Shown here: one piece after another, positions 28,410-36,904 of the stretch
Numbering within the stretch: position 1 is the first letter of the stretch
Layout of the letters: each line of letters opens with the position of its first letter
Assembly: GCF_029906345.1 (NCBI RefSeq)
Contig: NZ_JARYGY010000001.1
Location: forward strand, 718,851 to 782,850
Length of the DNA stretch: 64,000 bases
Origin: Aquimarina mycalae
GTDB taxonomy: Bacteria; Bacteroidota; Bacteroidia; Flavobacteriales; Flavobacteriaceae
Direction of reading: 5' to 3'
Translations under genes and position numbers: made by a program
Notes under the pieces: generated by a model
What the model was told of the DNA's origin: nothing
Seen by the model: the letters and a program-made list of their open reading frames with translations, nothing else
The model's database searches: none

Positions 28410-29087
28410 GTGAAGATAGACAAGGCCCTTGAAGCTATTGAAGCGCTAGGTGATAATCATGTAGCTACTAGCGCAACTACTCCTCTGAGAGAAGATGCTT
28501 TTGAACTTAGTGATAAAGAAAAAATTGCTTTGATCAATAAAGATGTTAAGCACATTATGGAAACTTTAGGACTAGATCTTAATGACGACAGCCTTAAAGG
28601 AACTCCACAGCGTGTTGCTAAAATGTTTGTAAATGAAATTTTTGCAGGATTACATCCTCAGCGAAAACCAGATGCTTCTACTTTTGACAACCATTATAAG
28701 TATGGTGAAATGTTGGTAGAAAAAAATATCACTGTGTATTCTACGTGTGAACATCACCTTTTACCTATAGTAGGTAGAGCTCATGTTGCCTATATCTCTA
28801 ATGGAACAGTTGTCGGATTATCTAAAATGAATCGTATTGTAGATTATTATGCAAAACGTCCACAGGTACAAGAACGTTTAACCATGCAGATTGTACAAGA
28901 TCTTCAGGTAGTTTTAAACACCAAAGATGTAGCTTGCGTAATTGACGCGAAACATTTATGCGTAAATTCAAGAGGAATACGAGATATAGAAAGTAGCACC
29001 GTTACCAGTGAGTTTGGAGGAAAGTTTAAGGAAGAATCGGTGCGAAGAGAATTTTTAGACTATATCAAATTAGACACTACTTTTTAA
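28410..29087 (+). CDS. folE: GTP cyclohydrolase I
   Basis: Converts GTP to dihydroneopterin triphosphate, the first step to folate and other pterins. The 225-residue protein has the zinc-site motifs CEHHLLPIVGRAHVAY and CVIDAKHLCVNSRGIRD, and the VVGLSKMNRIVDYYAKRPQVQER signature. The start is a GTG at 28410; the next methionine is too far inside the fold. The cysS gene follows after 39 bp. Confidence 0.95.
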   Translation: MKIDKALEAIEALGDNHVATSATTPLREDAFELSDKEKIALINKDVKHIMETLGLDLNDDSLKGTPQRVAKMFVNEIFAGLHPQRKPDASTFDNHYKYGEMLVEKNITVYSTCEHHLLPIVGRAHVAYISNGTVVGLSKMNRIVDYYAKRPQVQERLTMQIVQDLQVVLNTKDVACVIDAKHLCVNSRGIRDIESSTVTSEFGGKFKEESVRREFLDYIKLDTTF

Positions 29088-29126
29088 TTTTATTTTTAAT
29101 CAATAATCATAAGCATTTACCAAATT

Positions 29127-30623
29127 ATGGCAGTAGCTCCGTTGTACAAAACTCAGGAACTAAAAATTTATAACTCTATTTCTAGTCAGAAAGAAACATT
29201 CACACCAATTACAGAAGGTAATATAGGCATGTATGTTTGTGGACCGACGGTTTATAGTAATGTACATTTAGGAAATTGCCGTACTTTTATTTCTTTTGAT
29301 TTAATATACAGATATCTTAAGCATTTGGGGTATAAAGTTCGATATGTTAGAAATATTACGGATGCTGGACACCTTGAAAACGATGCTGATGAAGGAGAAG
29401 ACAAAGTATCTAAAAAAGCTCGATTAGAGCAATTAGAACCTATGGAAATCGTGCAACGTTACACATTGGATTTCCATAATATATTGGCTAAATTCAATAA
29501 CGTACCTCCAAGCATTGAACCCACTGCAACCGGTCATATTGTAGAGCAAATTGAAATTATCAAAACTATTATTGAAAATGGTTTTGCGTATGAAGCAAAC
29601 GGTTCGGTATATTTTGATGTAAAGAAATTTAATGAAACCAATCATTACGGAAAACTAAGTGGTCGTAATCAAGAAGATATGATTGCGAATACCAGAGAAC
29701 TAACTGCACAAAGCGATAAGAAAAACCCTCAGGACTTTGCGTTATGGAAGAAAGCTGAACCAGAGCATATTATGCGTTGGCCCTCTCCTTGGAGTGATGG
29801 TTTCCCTGGTTGGCATCTTGAATGTACTGTAATGAGCACAAAGTATCTTGGCGAACAATTTGATATTCATGGAGGTGGAATGGATCTTAAATTCCCACAT
29901 CACGAATGCGAAATTGCACAAGGAGAAGCTGCATGTGGTGTAACTCCAGTAAATTATTGGATGCACGCCAATATGCTTACATTAGATGGCAAAAAAATGT
30001 CTAAATCAACTGGAAATATACTTTCTCCAGCAGAGATTTTCAGTGGAGAAAGCGATAAATTAAATAAAGCCTTTGCTCCTACCGTTGCCAGATTCTTTAT
30101 GCTACAAGCTCATTATAGAAGTATTCTGGATTTTTCTAATGATGCATTAGAGGCTTCAGAAAAAGGATTCTATAGATTAATGGAATCTATCCAGTCTTTA
30201 GATAATTTAAAAACTGGTAAGGATACAGAAGGGTTTGATACTCAAAACTGGATCAAAGAATGTTATGATGCTATGAATGACGACTTTAATAGTCCAATTT
30301 TAATAGCAAAGTTATTTGAGGCTGTGAAATTTATCAATACAGTTAAAGAAGACAAAGCTACGATATCTAAAGAAGACCACATTCTTGTTCAAAAAGCAAT
30401 GAATGGGTTTGTTTTTGACGTTTTGGGACTAGTCAATATTAACGAAGCTTCTTCTGATATTAGCGATAAATTATCGGGTGCCGTAGAATTATTAATCCAC
30501 TTAAGGGCGGAAGCAAGGGCAAATAAAGACTTTGCAACCAGTGATAAAATCAGAGATGAATTACAAGCCATTGGCATTCAACTCAAAGATGGACGAGAAG
30601 GAACTAGTTTTGCTCTTAATTAA
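29127..30623 (+). CDS. cysS: Cysteinyl-tRNA synthetase
   Basis: Class Ia synthetase of 498 residues. The zinc site includes [16 protein letters not shown] (with the HIGH-type HLGN), WHLECTVMS and HHECEIAQ. The KMSKS motif is KKMSKSTGN. Normal family length. yidD begins 9 bp downstream. Confidence 0.97.
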   Translation: MAVAPLYKTQELKIYNSISSQKETFTPITEGNIGMYVCGPTVYSNVHLGNCRTFISFDLIYRYLKHLGYKVRYVRNITDAGHLENDADEGEDKVSKKARLEQLEPMEIVQRYTLDFHNILAKFNNVPPSIEPTATGHIVEQIEIIKTIIENGFAYEANGSVYFDVKKFNETNHYGKLSGRNQEDMIANTRELTAQSDKKNPQDFALWKKAEPEHIMRWPSPWSDGFPGWHLECTVMSTKYLGEQFDIHGGGMDLKFPHHECEIAQGEAACGVTPVNYWMHANMLTLDGKKMSKSTGNILSPAEIFSGESDKLNKAFAPTVARFFMLQAHYRSILDFSNDALEASEKGFYRLMESIQSLDNLKTGKDTEGFDTQNWIKECYDAMNDDFNSPILIAKLFEAVKFINTVKEDKATISKEDHILVQKAMNGFVFDVLGLVNINEASSDISDKLSGAVELLIHLRAEARANKDFATSDKIRDELQAIGIQLKDGREGTSFALN

Positions 30624-30632
30624 CTCTATGTT

Positions 30633-30899
30633 TTGGCATCAAAACTCACTTTAAAGAAAATTCTTATTGCACCATTTATCGGGTTCGTAAGGTTATATCA
30701 AAATCTTATTTCTCCGCTAACTCCTGCTACATGCAGATATCAACCAACGTGTTCTCATTATACAATAGAAGCATTGCAGAAACACGGATTGCTAAAAGGA
30801 GGAAAGTTTGCGATAAAACGGATTTTTAGTTGCCATCCTTGGGGAGGTAGTGGTTTTGATCCTGTGCCAGATAATAAACATAAGTCATCAAAGGAATGA
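30633..30899 (+). CDS. yidD: Membrane protein insertion efficiency factor YidD
   Basis: An 88-residue protein that assists YidC-dependent membrane insertion. The family core is complete: [28 protein letters not shown], then [18 protein letters not shown]. Three conserved cysteines and the amphipathic N-terminus are present. The start codon is a TTG at 30633, 9 bp after cysS; no ATG or GTG is available in frame ahead of the conserved region. Confidence 0.93.
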   Translation: MASKLTLKKILIAPFIGFVRLYQNLISPLTPATCRYQPTCSHYTIEALQKHGLLKGGKFAIKRIFSCHPWGGSGFDPVPDNKHKSSKE

Positions 30900-30972
30900 A
30901 TGAATGGATATATGTTCATAACTAATTTCTTATTTAAATACCTATATTTACGCTTGAAAAACAGATTTCCGC

Positions 30973-31923
30973 ATGATATTCACTAAAATAATATGGAATC
31001 CTATTGAAGGATTCGATCTTGGCTTTTTTGTCATTCGCTTTTATAGCTTAATGTTTGTGGTCGCCTTTTCATTAGGTTGGTACTTGATGAAAAAAATATA
31101 TATCCGAGAGAATATCTCTATGGAGAAGTTAGATTCTGTATTTATTTATGCGGTTATAGGTACATTATTAGGAGCTCGTTTGGGACATGTCTTTTTTTAT
31201 GACTGGGATTATTACAGAAATAATTTGCTAGAAATTATACTACCATTTAGATTCAAACCAGAATTCGAATTTATTGGTTTTCAAGGACTGGCCAGTCACG
31301 GAGCTGCTATAGCTTTTATAGTTGCCATGTACTACTATTCTAAAAATGTTTTGAAGAAGCATCCATTATGGGTTATGGATAGAGTTACTATTCCTGCCGC
31401 TGTTGGTGGTATTTTTGTACGTTTAGGAAACTTTTTTAATTCTGAAATTATAGGAGAACCTTCTGGGGATTCAGCTTTTGGAGTAAAGTTTGTACGTGAT
31501 GGCTTAAGCAAAGCTGAAGTAATAAGAGAAACTGGCATCAAAAATATTAATGAGGCATATTCTGCGGTAGTTAACAATGCTCAATTTTCAAACCTATTAG
31601 AAGCCATTCCGTATCGTCACCCAGCTCAATTATATGAAGCTTTTGGATATGTATTCGTATCACTCATCTTATGGCTTGTCTATTGGAAAACAGACAAAAG
31701 AAATAACAGAGGATTTCTTTTTGGCATGTATATGATGCTGATCTTTATTGTTCGTTTTATTGTAGAAAATGTTAAAAAGAGCCAAGGAGGTTTTGAAGAC
31801 TCTCTAGGGGATGCCTTATCCACAGGACAATGGCTTAGTATACCTTTTGTATTAGTAGGTCTCTATTTTGTAATCAGAGCCAAAAAAGTTAAAGAAGATC
31901 CGAAATCTTATACATTGAAATAA
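30973..31923 (+). CDS. lgt: Prolipoprotein diacylglyceryl transferase
   Basis: Transfers diacylglycerol from phosphatidylglycerol to the lipobox cysteine of prelipoproteins. A 316-residue multi-pass membrane protein with the Lgt signature VRLGNFFNSEIIGEPSG, an upstream GLASHGAAIAF segment (catalytic His) and the C-terminal HPAQLYEA. It follows yidD by 73 bp and ends at a long palindromic terminator. Confidence 0.95.
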   Translation: MIFTKIIWNPIEGFDLGFFVIRFYSLMFVVAFSLGWYLMKKIYIRENISMEKLDSVFIYAVIGTLLGARLGHVFFYDWDYYRNNLLEIILPFRFKPEFEFIGFQGLASHGAAIAFIVAMYYYSKNVLKKHPLWVMDRVTIPAAVGGIFVRLGNFFNSEIIGEPSGDSAFGVKFVRDGLSKAEVIRETGIKNINEAYSAVVNNAQFSNLLEAIPYRHPAQLYEAFGYVFVSLILWLVYWKTDKRNNRGFLFGMYMMLIFIVRFIVENVKKSQGGFEDSLGDALSTGQWLSIPFVLVGLYFVIRAKKVKEDPKSYTLK

Positions 31924-31932
31924 CATATCGGA

Positions 31933-31992
31933 TAAATGCATAAAAAAAAGAGGATAATTTCTAGAAATTATCCTCTTTTTTTTATGCATTTA
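31933..31992. terminator. 60-bp perfect palindrome serving as lgt/prfA terminator
   Basis: Every base from 31933 to 31992 pairs with its mirror about the centre 31962/31963, with no loop spacer. The core is a GC-containing 26-bp segment flanked by 8 A / 8 T and outer ATGCAT arms. It lies between the convergent ends of lgt and prfA and provides U-runs on both strands. Confidence 0.9.
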
Positions 31993-32006
31993 AAATAGTC
32001 TGAATA

Positions 32007-33083
32007 TTAAAAAACTTCGTTAGACTCTTTTAGTTTCTCTGTATTCTCTACCAATTGTAACTCATCAATAATCTTTTGAATATCACCATTAATAATATTA
32101 CTTAAATCATACAGTGTTAATCCAATTCTATGATCTGTTACACGACCTTGAGGATAATTATAGGTTCTAATTTTTGCGGATCGATCTCCAGAGGAGACCA
32201 TACTTTTACGCTTTTCGGAATCGGCTGCTTGTTTTTTCTCTAATTCCATATCATATAAACGTGAACGTAATACTTTCAATGCTTTCTCTAAGTTTTTATG
32301 AGATGATTTCTGATCTTGACAACTCACAATCATACCTGTCGGCTCATGATGTAATTTAATAGCAGAATATGTTGTGTTTACCGATTGCCCTCCAGGACCT
32401 GTAGAAGTAGTTCTTTCGATTCGTACTTCTGTCATATCTAGCTCTACATCAAATTCTTCAGCTTCTGGCAGCACCATTACAGTTGCAGCACTAGTATGCA
32501 CTCTTCCTTGTGTTTCTGTTTGTGGAACACGTTGTACACGATGCACTCCTGCTTCAAATTTCATAGTTCCATAAGCATCTTCTCCATTAACTTCGAAGAT
32601 AATCTCTTTGTAACCACCACTAGTTCCTTCACTCAGATCCACTACACTCGTGCTCCAACCCTTACCTTCACAATATTTAGTGTACATTCTAAATAAATCT
32701 CCAGCAAAAATACTAGCTTCATCTCCACCCGTTCCCGCACGAATCTCCACTACACAATTTTTAGCGTCTTCTGGATCCTTAGGCACTAACATATATCGTA
32801 TTTTCTCTTCTAAGGCTGGTAATTCTTCCTTGGCTTCATCTAACTGCATTTTAGCCATCTCCACCATTTCTGGATCACTACCATCAGAAATAATTTCTTC
32901 TGCTTCTTTCTTGTTGTCCGTTAACTCTATATAACGAGTTCTTTCATCCATAAGAGCTTTAAGATCCTTATATTCCTTATTGAGTTTTATGTACCTTTTT
33001 TGATCCGCAATAATATCTGGCTGAATGATCAAATCATTCACTTCATCAAATCGTTGCTTTACAATATTTAATTTATCAATCAT
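32007..33083 (-). CDS. prfA: Peptide chain release factor 1
   Basis: Recognises UAA/UAG and triggers peptide release. The catalytic GGQ is in [15 protein letters not shown]. Domain 1 starts [15 protein letters not shown], and [22 protein letters not shown] is typical. About 358 residues from ATG 33083. The frame extends 17 codons further, but that extension contains the TACTTTTG promoter box (33113-33120), so the shorter form is preferred. Confidence 0.95.
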   Translation of the reverse strand: MIDKLNIVKQRFDEVNDLIIQPDIIADQKRYIKLNKEYKDLKALMDERTRYIELTDNKKEAEEIISDGSDPEMVEMAKMQLDEAKEELPALEEKIRYMLVPKDPEDAKNCVVEIRAGTGGDEASIFAGDLFRMYTKYCEGKGWSTSVVDLSEGTSGGYKEIIFEVNGEDAYGTMKFEAGVHRVQRVPQTETQGRVHTSAATVMVLPEAEEFDVELDMTEVRIERTTSTGPGGQSVNTTYSAIKLHHEPTGMIVSCQDQKSSHKNLEKALKVLRSRLYDMELEKKQAADSEKRKSMVSSGDRSAKIRTYNYPQGRVTDHRIGLTLYDLSNIINGDIQKIIDELQLVENTEKLKESNEVF

Positions 33084-33112
33084 AGTTCTATCTATCCTGT
33101 AAGTGGAATGTA

Positions 33113-33120
33113 CAAAAGTA
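33113..33120 (-). promoter_or_regulatory. prfA -7 promoter box
   Basis: TACTTTTG on the minus strand, 29 bp before the prfA ATG. Confidence 0.65.
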
Positions 33121-33205
33121 AGCTTTTTTGTCAAAAGGCCATATTGCTTGGTAATATTCTCAATAAGGATTTGATACCCTAAAAAATCGTATTTTTACGT
33201 AATAG

Positions 33206-33586
33206 ATGTTAAAACACAATAACACATACCATAATTATCTGGCAACAAACTGGGTTGTCGCACTTCTGCTTTTAATAAGTATTGGAGGATATACCAATTA
33301 CACTCAACCTGTTTCCAATAGCGAGGTCGTTGAATTGGTTATTTCTTCAAATGAAAATCAGATTACTTCAATATCATTTTCAGAAATTTCAATTGATCAA
33401 CATCACGTTGATGCCACACCTTGTACTGAGAATTATATAAAGTTAATATCTAAACGTCATACTACTATTGCTTCTGCTAAGCATACGATATGGAATACCT
33501 CTATTTATTTATCCAACACTCATAGCATATTTCTTTTTAGAAATCAATCTTATTCTTCTGAAGAAGACTCTTTCCTGATAGGTTAA
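33206..33586 (+). CDS. Small exported or membrane-anchored protein, unknown
   Basis: A 126-residue protein with one hydrophobic segment (about 14-29) and a His/Ser/Thr-rich exported part (DQHHVDATPCTENY). I recognise no family. The frame is long and uses normal codons; divergent from prfA. A hairpin-prone stretch with a 3-base bulge (33630-33660) separates it from the next small gene. Confidence 0.5.
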   Translation: MLKHNNTYHNYLATNWVVALLLLISIGGYTNYTQPVSNSEVVELVISSNENQITSISFSEISIDQHHVDATPCTENYIKLISKRHTTIASAKHTIWNTSIYLSNTHSIFLFRNQSYSSEEDSFLIG

Positions 33587-33678
33587 CCTATCACTTTTTG
33601 ACATATCAGTCAATATCAAAAAAACATGTTTAATACTACTATCACCTTATAGGTAGTAGTTATACTATTTTTAAAAAA

Positions 33679-33876
33679 ATGGAAAGATTCAAAAAAATTA
33701 TGAGGCGAATAATATTATTCATCTTTATCATCATGGTTGCTATGATTCCTGTACCAATTTTTTTCCAAAAAAAAGAAGGGAAATTTAATGATGACAATAC
33801 TATAGAACTTGTAGAAACCAAGGAAGATGACGCCGAGACAAAAACTGTGAAATTTAGTAATGAATTAAAATCATAA
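33679..33876 (+). CDS. Small single-pass membrane protein, unknown
   Basis: A 65-residue protein: basic N-terminus (ERFKKIMRR), one transmembrane helix (about 11-29), then an acidic tail (DDNTIELVETKEDDAE). It may be co-transcribed with the preceding small exported protein. No family recognised. Confidence 0.5.
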   Translation: MERFKKIMRRIILFIFIIMVAMIPVPIFFQKKEGKFNDDNTIELVETKEDDAETKTVKFSNELKS

Positions 33877-33887
33877 GATGATATTTA

Positions 33888-33936
33888 TTTAGAGAATCTC
33901 AAAACAAATATCCTACCTGTTTTGAGGTTCTCTAAA
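33888..33936 (+). terminator. Strong hairpin between convergent genes, no T-run
   Basis: A 19-bp stem (33888-33906 with 33918-33936) and 11-base loop. The single imperfect pair is a G-U wobble in plus-strand RNA but an A/C mismatch on the minus strand. Neither strand has a following U-tract, so it may act as a transcript-end stabiliser rather than a classic terminator. Confidence 0.5.
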
Positions 33937-33950
33937 CATCTTACTACGGA

Positions 33951-34442
33951 TTATCTCTTATTAGATTTTAGAACAAAATATATTATGACACCTATCATTA
34001 GAATTATAAACACAGGAAGAAACCACGTTCCCAAACCTTCTGATGTTTTGAGCGCAACCTTAATCGATTTCCACATGATAAAAACAAAAGCCCAGGCAAT
34101 AATTAGATTCAAAACCCTTATTAGTCTCGTAGCATTCCTATAATAGCTTACAGCATTATCAATAGTTATTTTTGTAGGATAATTAAACACATGAGGGTAC
34201 CTATTTAGTACATAAAGACCAACACACAACACTAATCCTATAACAGGAAGAGTCCAAATCATTGATTTAGAATTATAAGCATCTGGCTGTCCTTTTCCGT
34301 TAAAATGAGTCGGAATCATCTCTGGTAATTCTTTAAAATAATATATAGGTAGAATAACTAAAATCGATACACCTATAAAAACAAACGCTTCTAGCATTAA
34401 ATCTATGGTTTGTTTTTCTAATTTTATAACTGGGTTATTCAT
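33951..34442 (-). CDS. DUF1648-domain membrane protein
   Basis: A 163-residue protein with about four transmembrane helices. The family motif is seen as LPEMIPTHFNGKGQPDAYNSK after the first helix, as in SdpI-like immunity/regulatory membrane proteins. No toxin gene is recognisable nearby, so an immunity role is not supported. Divergent from msrA. Confidence 0.82.
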   Translation of the reverse strand: MNNPVIKLEKQTIDLMLEAFVFIGVSILVILPIYYFKELPEMIPTHFNGKGQPDAYNSKSMIWTLPVIGLVLCVGLYVLNRYPHVFNYPTKITIDNAVSYYRNATRLIRVLNLIIAWAFVFIMWKSIKVALKTSEGLGTWFLPVFIILMIGVIIYFVLKSNKR

Positions 34443-34497
34443 ATTATAATTTTACAACCCTAATTTAAGTATTCTAAATAATTTACGACTTTTATAT

Positions 34498-34989
34498 ATG
34501 ATGAACGGATTACAAATAGGTCTAGGCGGTGGATGTCATTGGTGCACCGAAGCAGTTTTTCAATCATTGAAAGGCGTAAACCAGGTAGAACAAGGATATA
34601 TTTCTAGTGTTGGAAAAAACAGTGCTTTTTCTGAAGCTGTATTAGTATCCTATAATCCTCAAATTATTACACTAAAAGATCTAATAGAGATTCATTTACA
34701 TACGCACAAAAGTACTTCTGATCATAGCTTTAGAGAAAAATATAGAAGTGCAGTTTATTATCTTGATGAAAAAGAAAAGTTAACTATTGAAACTTTTTTA
34801 AACGTGCTAAACAAGAATTTCGGGAATCAACTAATCACTCAAGTTTTAGCATTTAAAGAATTCAAATCATCCAGATCATCACTTATTAACTATTACCGAA
34901 AAAATCCTGAAAAACCATTTTGTCAACGGTTTATAAACCCTAAGCTTGATCTTCTTAGAAAAAAGTATGCAGACAAAACTAACTTCTAA
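34498..34989 (+). CDS. msrA: Peptide-methionine (S)-S-oxide reductase family
   Basis: Repairs methionine sulfoxide in proteins. The active-site motif appears as GGGCHWCTEAVFQ, equivalent to the common GCFWC/E pattern, with YNP and HTHKSTSDHSFREKYRSAVYY further on. At 163 residues it is short and somewhat divergent in its C-terminal half, so activity should be taken as likely rather than sure. Convergent with the methyltransferase, sharing adjacent stop codons. Confidence 0.8.
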   Translation: MMNGLQIGLGGGCHWCTEAVFQSLKGVNQVEQGYISSVGKNSAFSEAVLVSYNPQIITLKDLIEIHLHTHKSTSDHSFREKYRSAVYYLDEKEKLTIETFLNVLNKNFGNQLITQVLAFKEFKSSRSSLINYYRKNPEKPFCQRFINPKLDLLRKKYADKTNF

Positions 34990-35637
34990 TTATTTTTTTA
35001 CTGTAGCAACTGTGGCATACTGAGGAAAACGAATATCAAGATGCATAAATAATACTGGAATATTATATAAAATGGGTTTCATAGAACGACTTTTATTAAT
35101 TCCTTCGTGGGTTAACACAGTATAACCTTCTTCCTCAAACATTCTACGAATACTTTTTCCTGTAAAAAATCGGTAATGCGTTTTATCCATCACTCCATAA
35201 CTATCATATTTCCAATCTTTCTTGAACAATACTTTCATAAAAGTATTATGATACCTTACATTAGGAATAGAACTAATTACAACACCTCCAGAAGAAAGTT
35301 TAGATTTTATTTTTTGCAATACTGTATATGGATCTGTTAGATGTTCTAATACATCATTAAAAAAGATGACATCAAAATAATTCTCTGGTAATTCATCCAG
35401 ATAATCCTCACAAGGACCTGTAAATACCTTGTGTAATGTTTCTTCTGCTACAGCCGCTTCCTCAGGCATTAATTCAATACCCCAAACTTCTGCTCCTGTT
35501 TTTTCTTTAACAACATTGGCAAAAGCACCATTACCGCAACCGACATCCATAACTTTTTTAGCATCTAAAGGAAGATACTTAATCATTTCATGTCGTACAT
35601 TATCGTAGTATCCAGAAGGTTTATTATCGTAATCCAT
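34990..35637 (-). CDS. Class I SAM-dependent methyltransferase
   Basis: A 215-residue methyltransferase. Motif I is VMDVGCGNGAFANVV with the acidic strand-2 end WGIELMP; FFNDVLEHLTDPY is the post-motif region. The C-terminus resembles the O-methyltransferase/UbiG-like superfamily. Substrate unknown. It lies 8 bp after purM on the same strand and is probably co-transcribed with it. Confidence 0.85.
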   Translation of the reverse strand: MDYDNKPSGYYDNVRHEMIKYLPLDAKKVMDVGCGNGAFANVVKEKTGAEVWGIELMPEEAAVAEETLHKVFTGPCEDYLDELPENYFDVIFFNDVLEHLTDPYTVLQKIKSKLSSGGVVISSIPNVRYHNTFMKVLFKKDWKYDSYGVMDKTHYRFFTGKSIRRMFEEEGYTVLTHEGINKSRSMKPILYNIPVLFMHLDIRFPQYATVATVKK

Positions 35638-35645
35638 AATATTGT

Positions 35646-36827
35646 TTAGTTGTAAGTATATGTTCCGAATTCGCTATTGATTGTAAGTTTCTTTTCTTCA
35701 GCATTTTCTACACGACCTACAATTTTAGCATCTACATTAAAACTTTTAGAAATTGAGATAACCTCATCTGCTACTTCGGGAGAGACATATAATTCCATAC
35801 GATGCCCCATATTAAACACCTGATACATTTCTTTCCAGTCTGTTCCAGAGTTTTCCTGAATCAATTTAAACAAAGGAGGAACCTCAAATAAATTATCTTT
35901 AATGATATGTAGGTTCTCCACAAAATGCAAAATCTTGGTTTGAGCTCCACCACTGCAATGTACCATTCCGTGAATAGCTTTACTATTAAATTTAGATAAG
36001 ATTTGTTTTATTATCGGAGCATAGGTACGTGTTGGAGACAACACTAATTTCCCCGCATCTATAGGAGCGTCTTTTACCTTATCAGTAAGATTTGTTTTTC
36101 CTGAATACACTAAATCTGATGGTACAGCTGCATCAAAGCTTTCAGGATATTTCTCTGCCAAAACTTTATGAAAAACATCATGACGAGCAGAAGTAAGACC
36201 GTTACTTCCCATTCCTCCATTATATTCTTTTTCATAAGTAGACTGACCAAAAGAAGCTAAACCTACAATTACATCCCCTGATTTTATATTAGCATTATCA
36301 ATCACATCGCTACGTCTCATACGCGCAGTAACTGTAGAATCTACTATAATTGTTCTTACTAAATCCCCTACATCTGCAGTCTCTCCACCAGTAGAATGTA
36401 TAGTAACTCCAAAACCTTTTAGCTCTTCTAACAATTCTTCTGTCCCATTGATAATTGCGGAAATCACTTCTCCAGGAATCAAATTTTTGTTTCTACCAAT
36501 TGTGGATGACAACATAATATTATCAGTAGCACCAACACATAATAAATCATCAATATTCATAATCAACGCATCCTGTGCTATACCTTTCCAAACCGAAACA
36601 TCTCCTGTTTCTTTCCAATACATATATGCCAGAGAAGATTTTGTACCTGCTCCATCTGCGTGCATAATCAAACAATAATCCTCATCAGCAGTAAGATGAT
36701 CTGGAACTATTTTACAAAATGCTTTTGGGAAAAGACCTTTATCTATATTCTTGATAGCACTATGAACATCTTCTTTGGATGCCGAAACTCCACGCTGAGC
36801 GTAGCGTTTGCTTACTTCTTGACTCAT
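35646..36827 (-). CDS. purM: Phosphoribosylformylglycinamidine cyclo-ligase (AIR synthase)
   Basis: Fifth step of purine synthesis, making AIR from FGAM with ATP. The 393-residue protein shows the PurM hallmarks: DGAGTKSSLAYMYWKETGD, the TGGETADVGDLVRT motif, and the C-terminal MVHCSGGAQTKI and FNMGHRMELYV. Promoter box at 36857-36864. The methyltransferase gene follows after 8 bp. Confidence 0.93.
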   Translation of the reverse strand: MSQEVSKRYAQRGVSASKEDVHSAIKNIDKGLFPKAFCKIVPDHLTADEDYCLIMHADGAGTKSSLAYMYWKETGDVSVWKGIAQDALIMNIDDLLCVGATDNIMLSSTIGRNKNLIPGEVISAIINGTEELLEELKGFGVTIHSTGGETADVGDLVRTIIVDSTVTARMRRSDVIDNANIKSGDVIVGLASFGQSTYEKEYNGGMGSNGLTSARHDVFHKVLAEKYPESFDAAVPSDLVYSGKTNLTDKVKDAPIDAGKLVLSPTRTYAPIIKQILSKFNSKAIHGMVHCSGGAQTKILHFVENLHIIKDNLFEVPPLFKLIQENSGTDWKEMYQVFNMGHRMELYVSPEVADEVISISKSFNVDAKIVGRVENAEEKKLTINSEFGTYTYN

Positions 36828-36856
36828 TATTATAGTATTATACTGATAGTAAAGCG

Positions 36857-36864
36857 CAAAGATA
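36857..36864 (-). promoter_or_regulatory. purM -7 promoter box
   Basis: TATCTTTG on the minus strand, 29 bp before the purM start. The 32-bp palindrome at 36870-36901 covers the region where the -33 element should lie. Confidence 0.65.
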
Positions 36865-36869
36865 GTTGA

Positions 36870-36901
36870 AATTCTGAATTCAGAATTCTGAATTCAGAAT
36901 T
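36870..36901. repeat. 32-bp perfect palindrome with three GAATTC units
   Basis: AATTCTGAATTCAG-type units read identically on both strands. The palindrome starts 3 bp after the stop of the curli-operon lipoprotein and covers the purM -33 region. It may be a hairpin terminator, an operator, or both. Confidence 0.75.
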
Positions 36902-36904
36902 ATA

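Noticed and set aside
28226-28423. Minus-strand frame of 65 residues overlapping the folE start
   Set aside because: It runs antisense over the folE leader, has a low-complexity composition and no homology I recognise.
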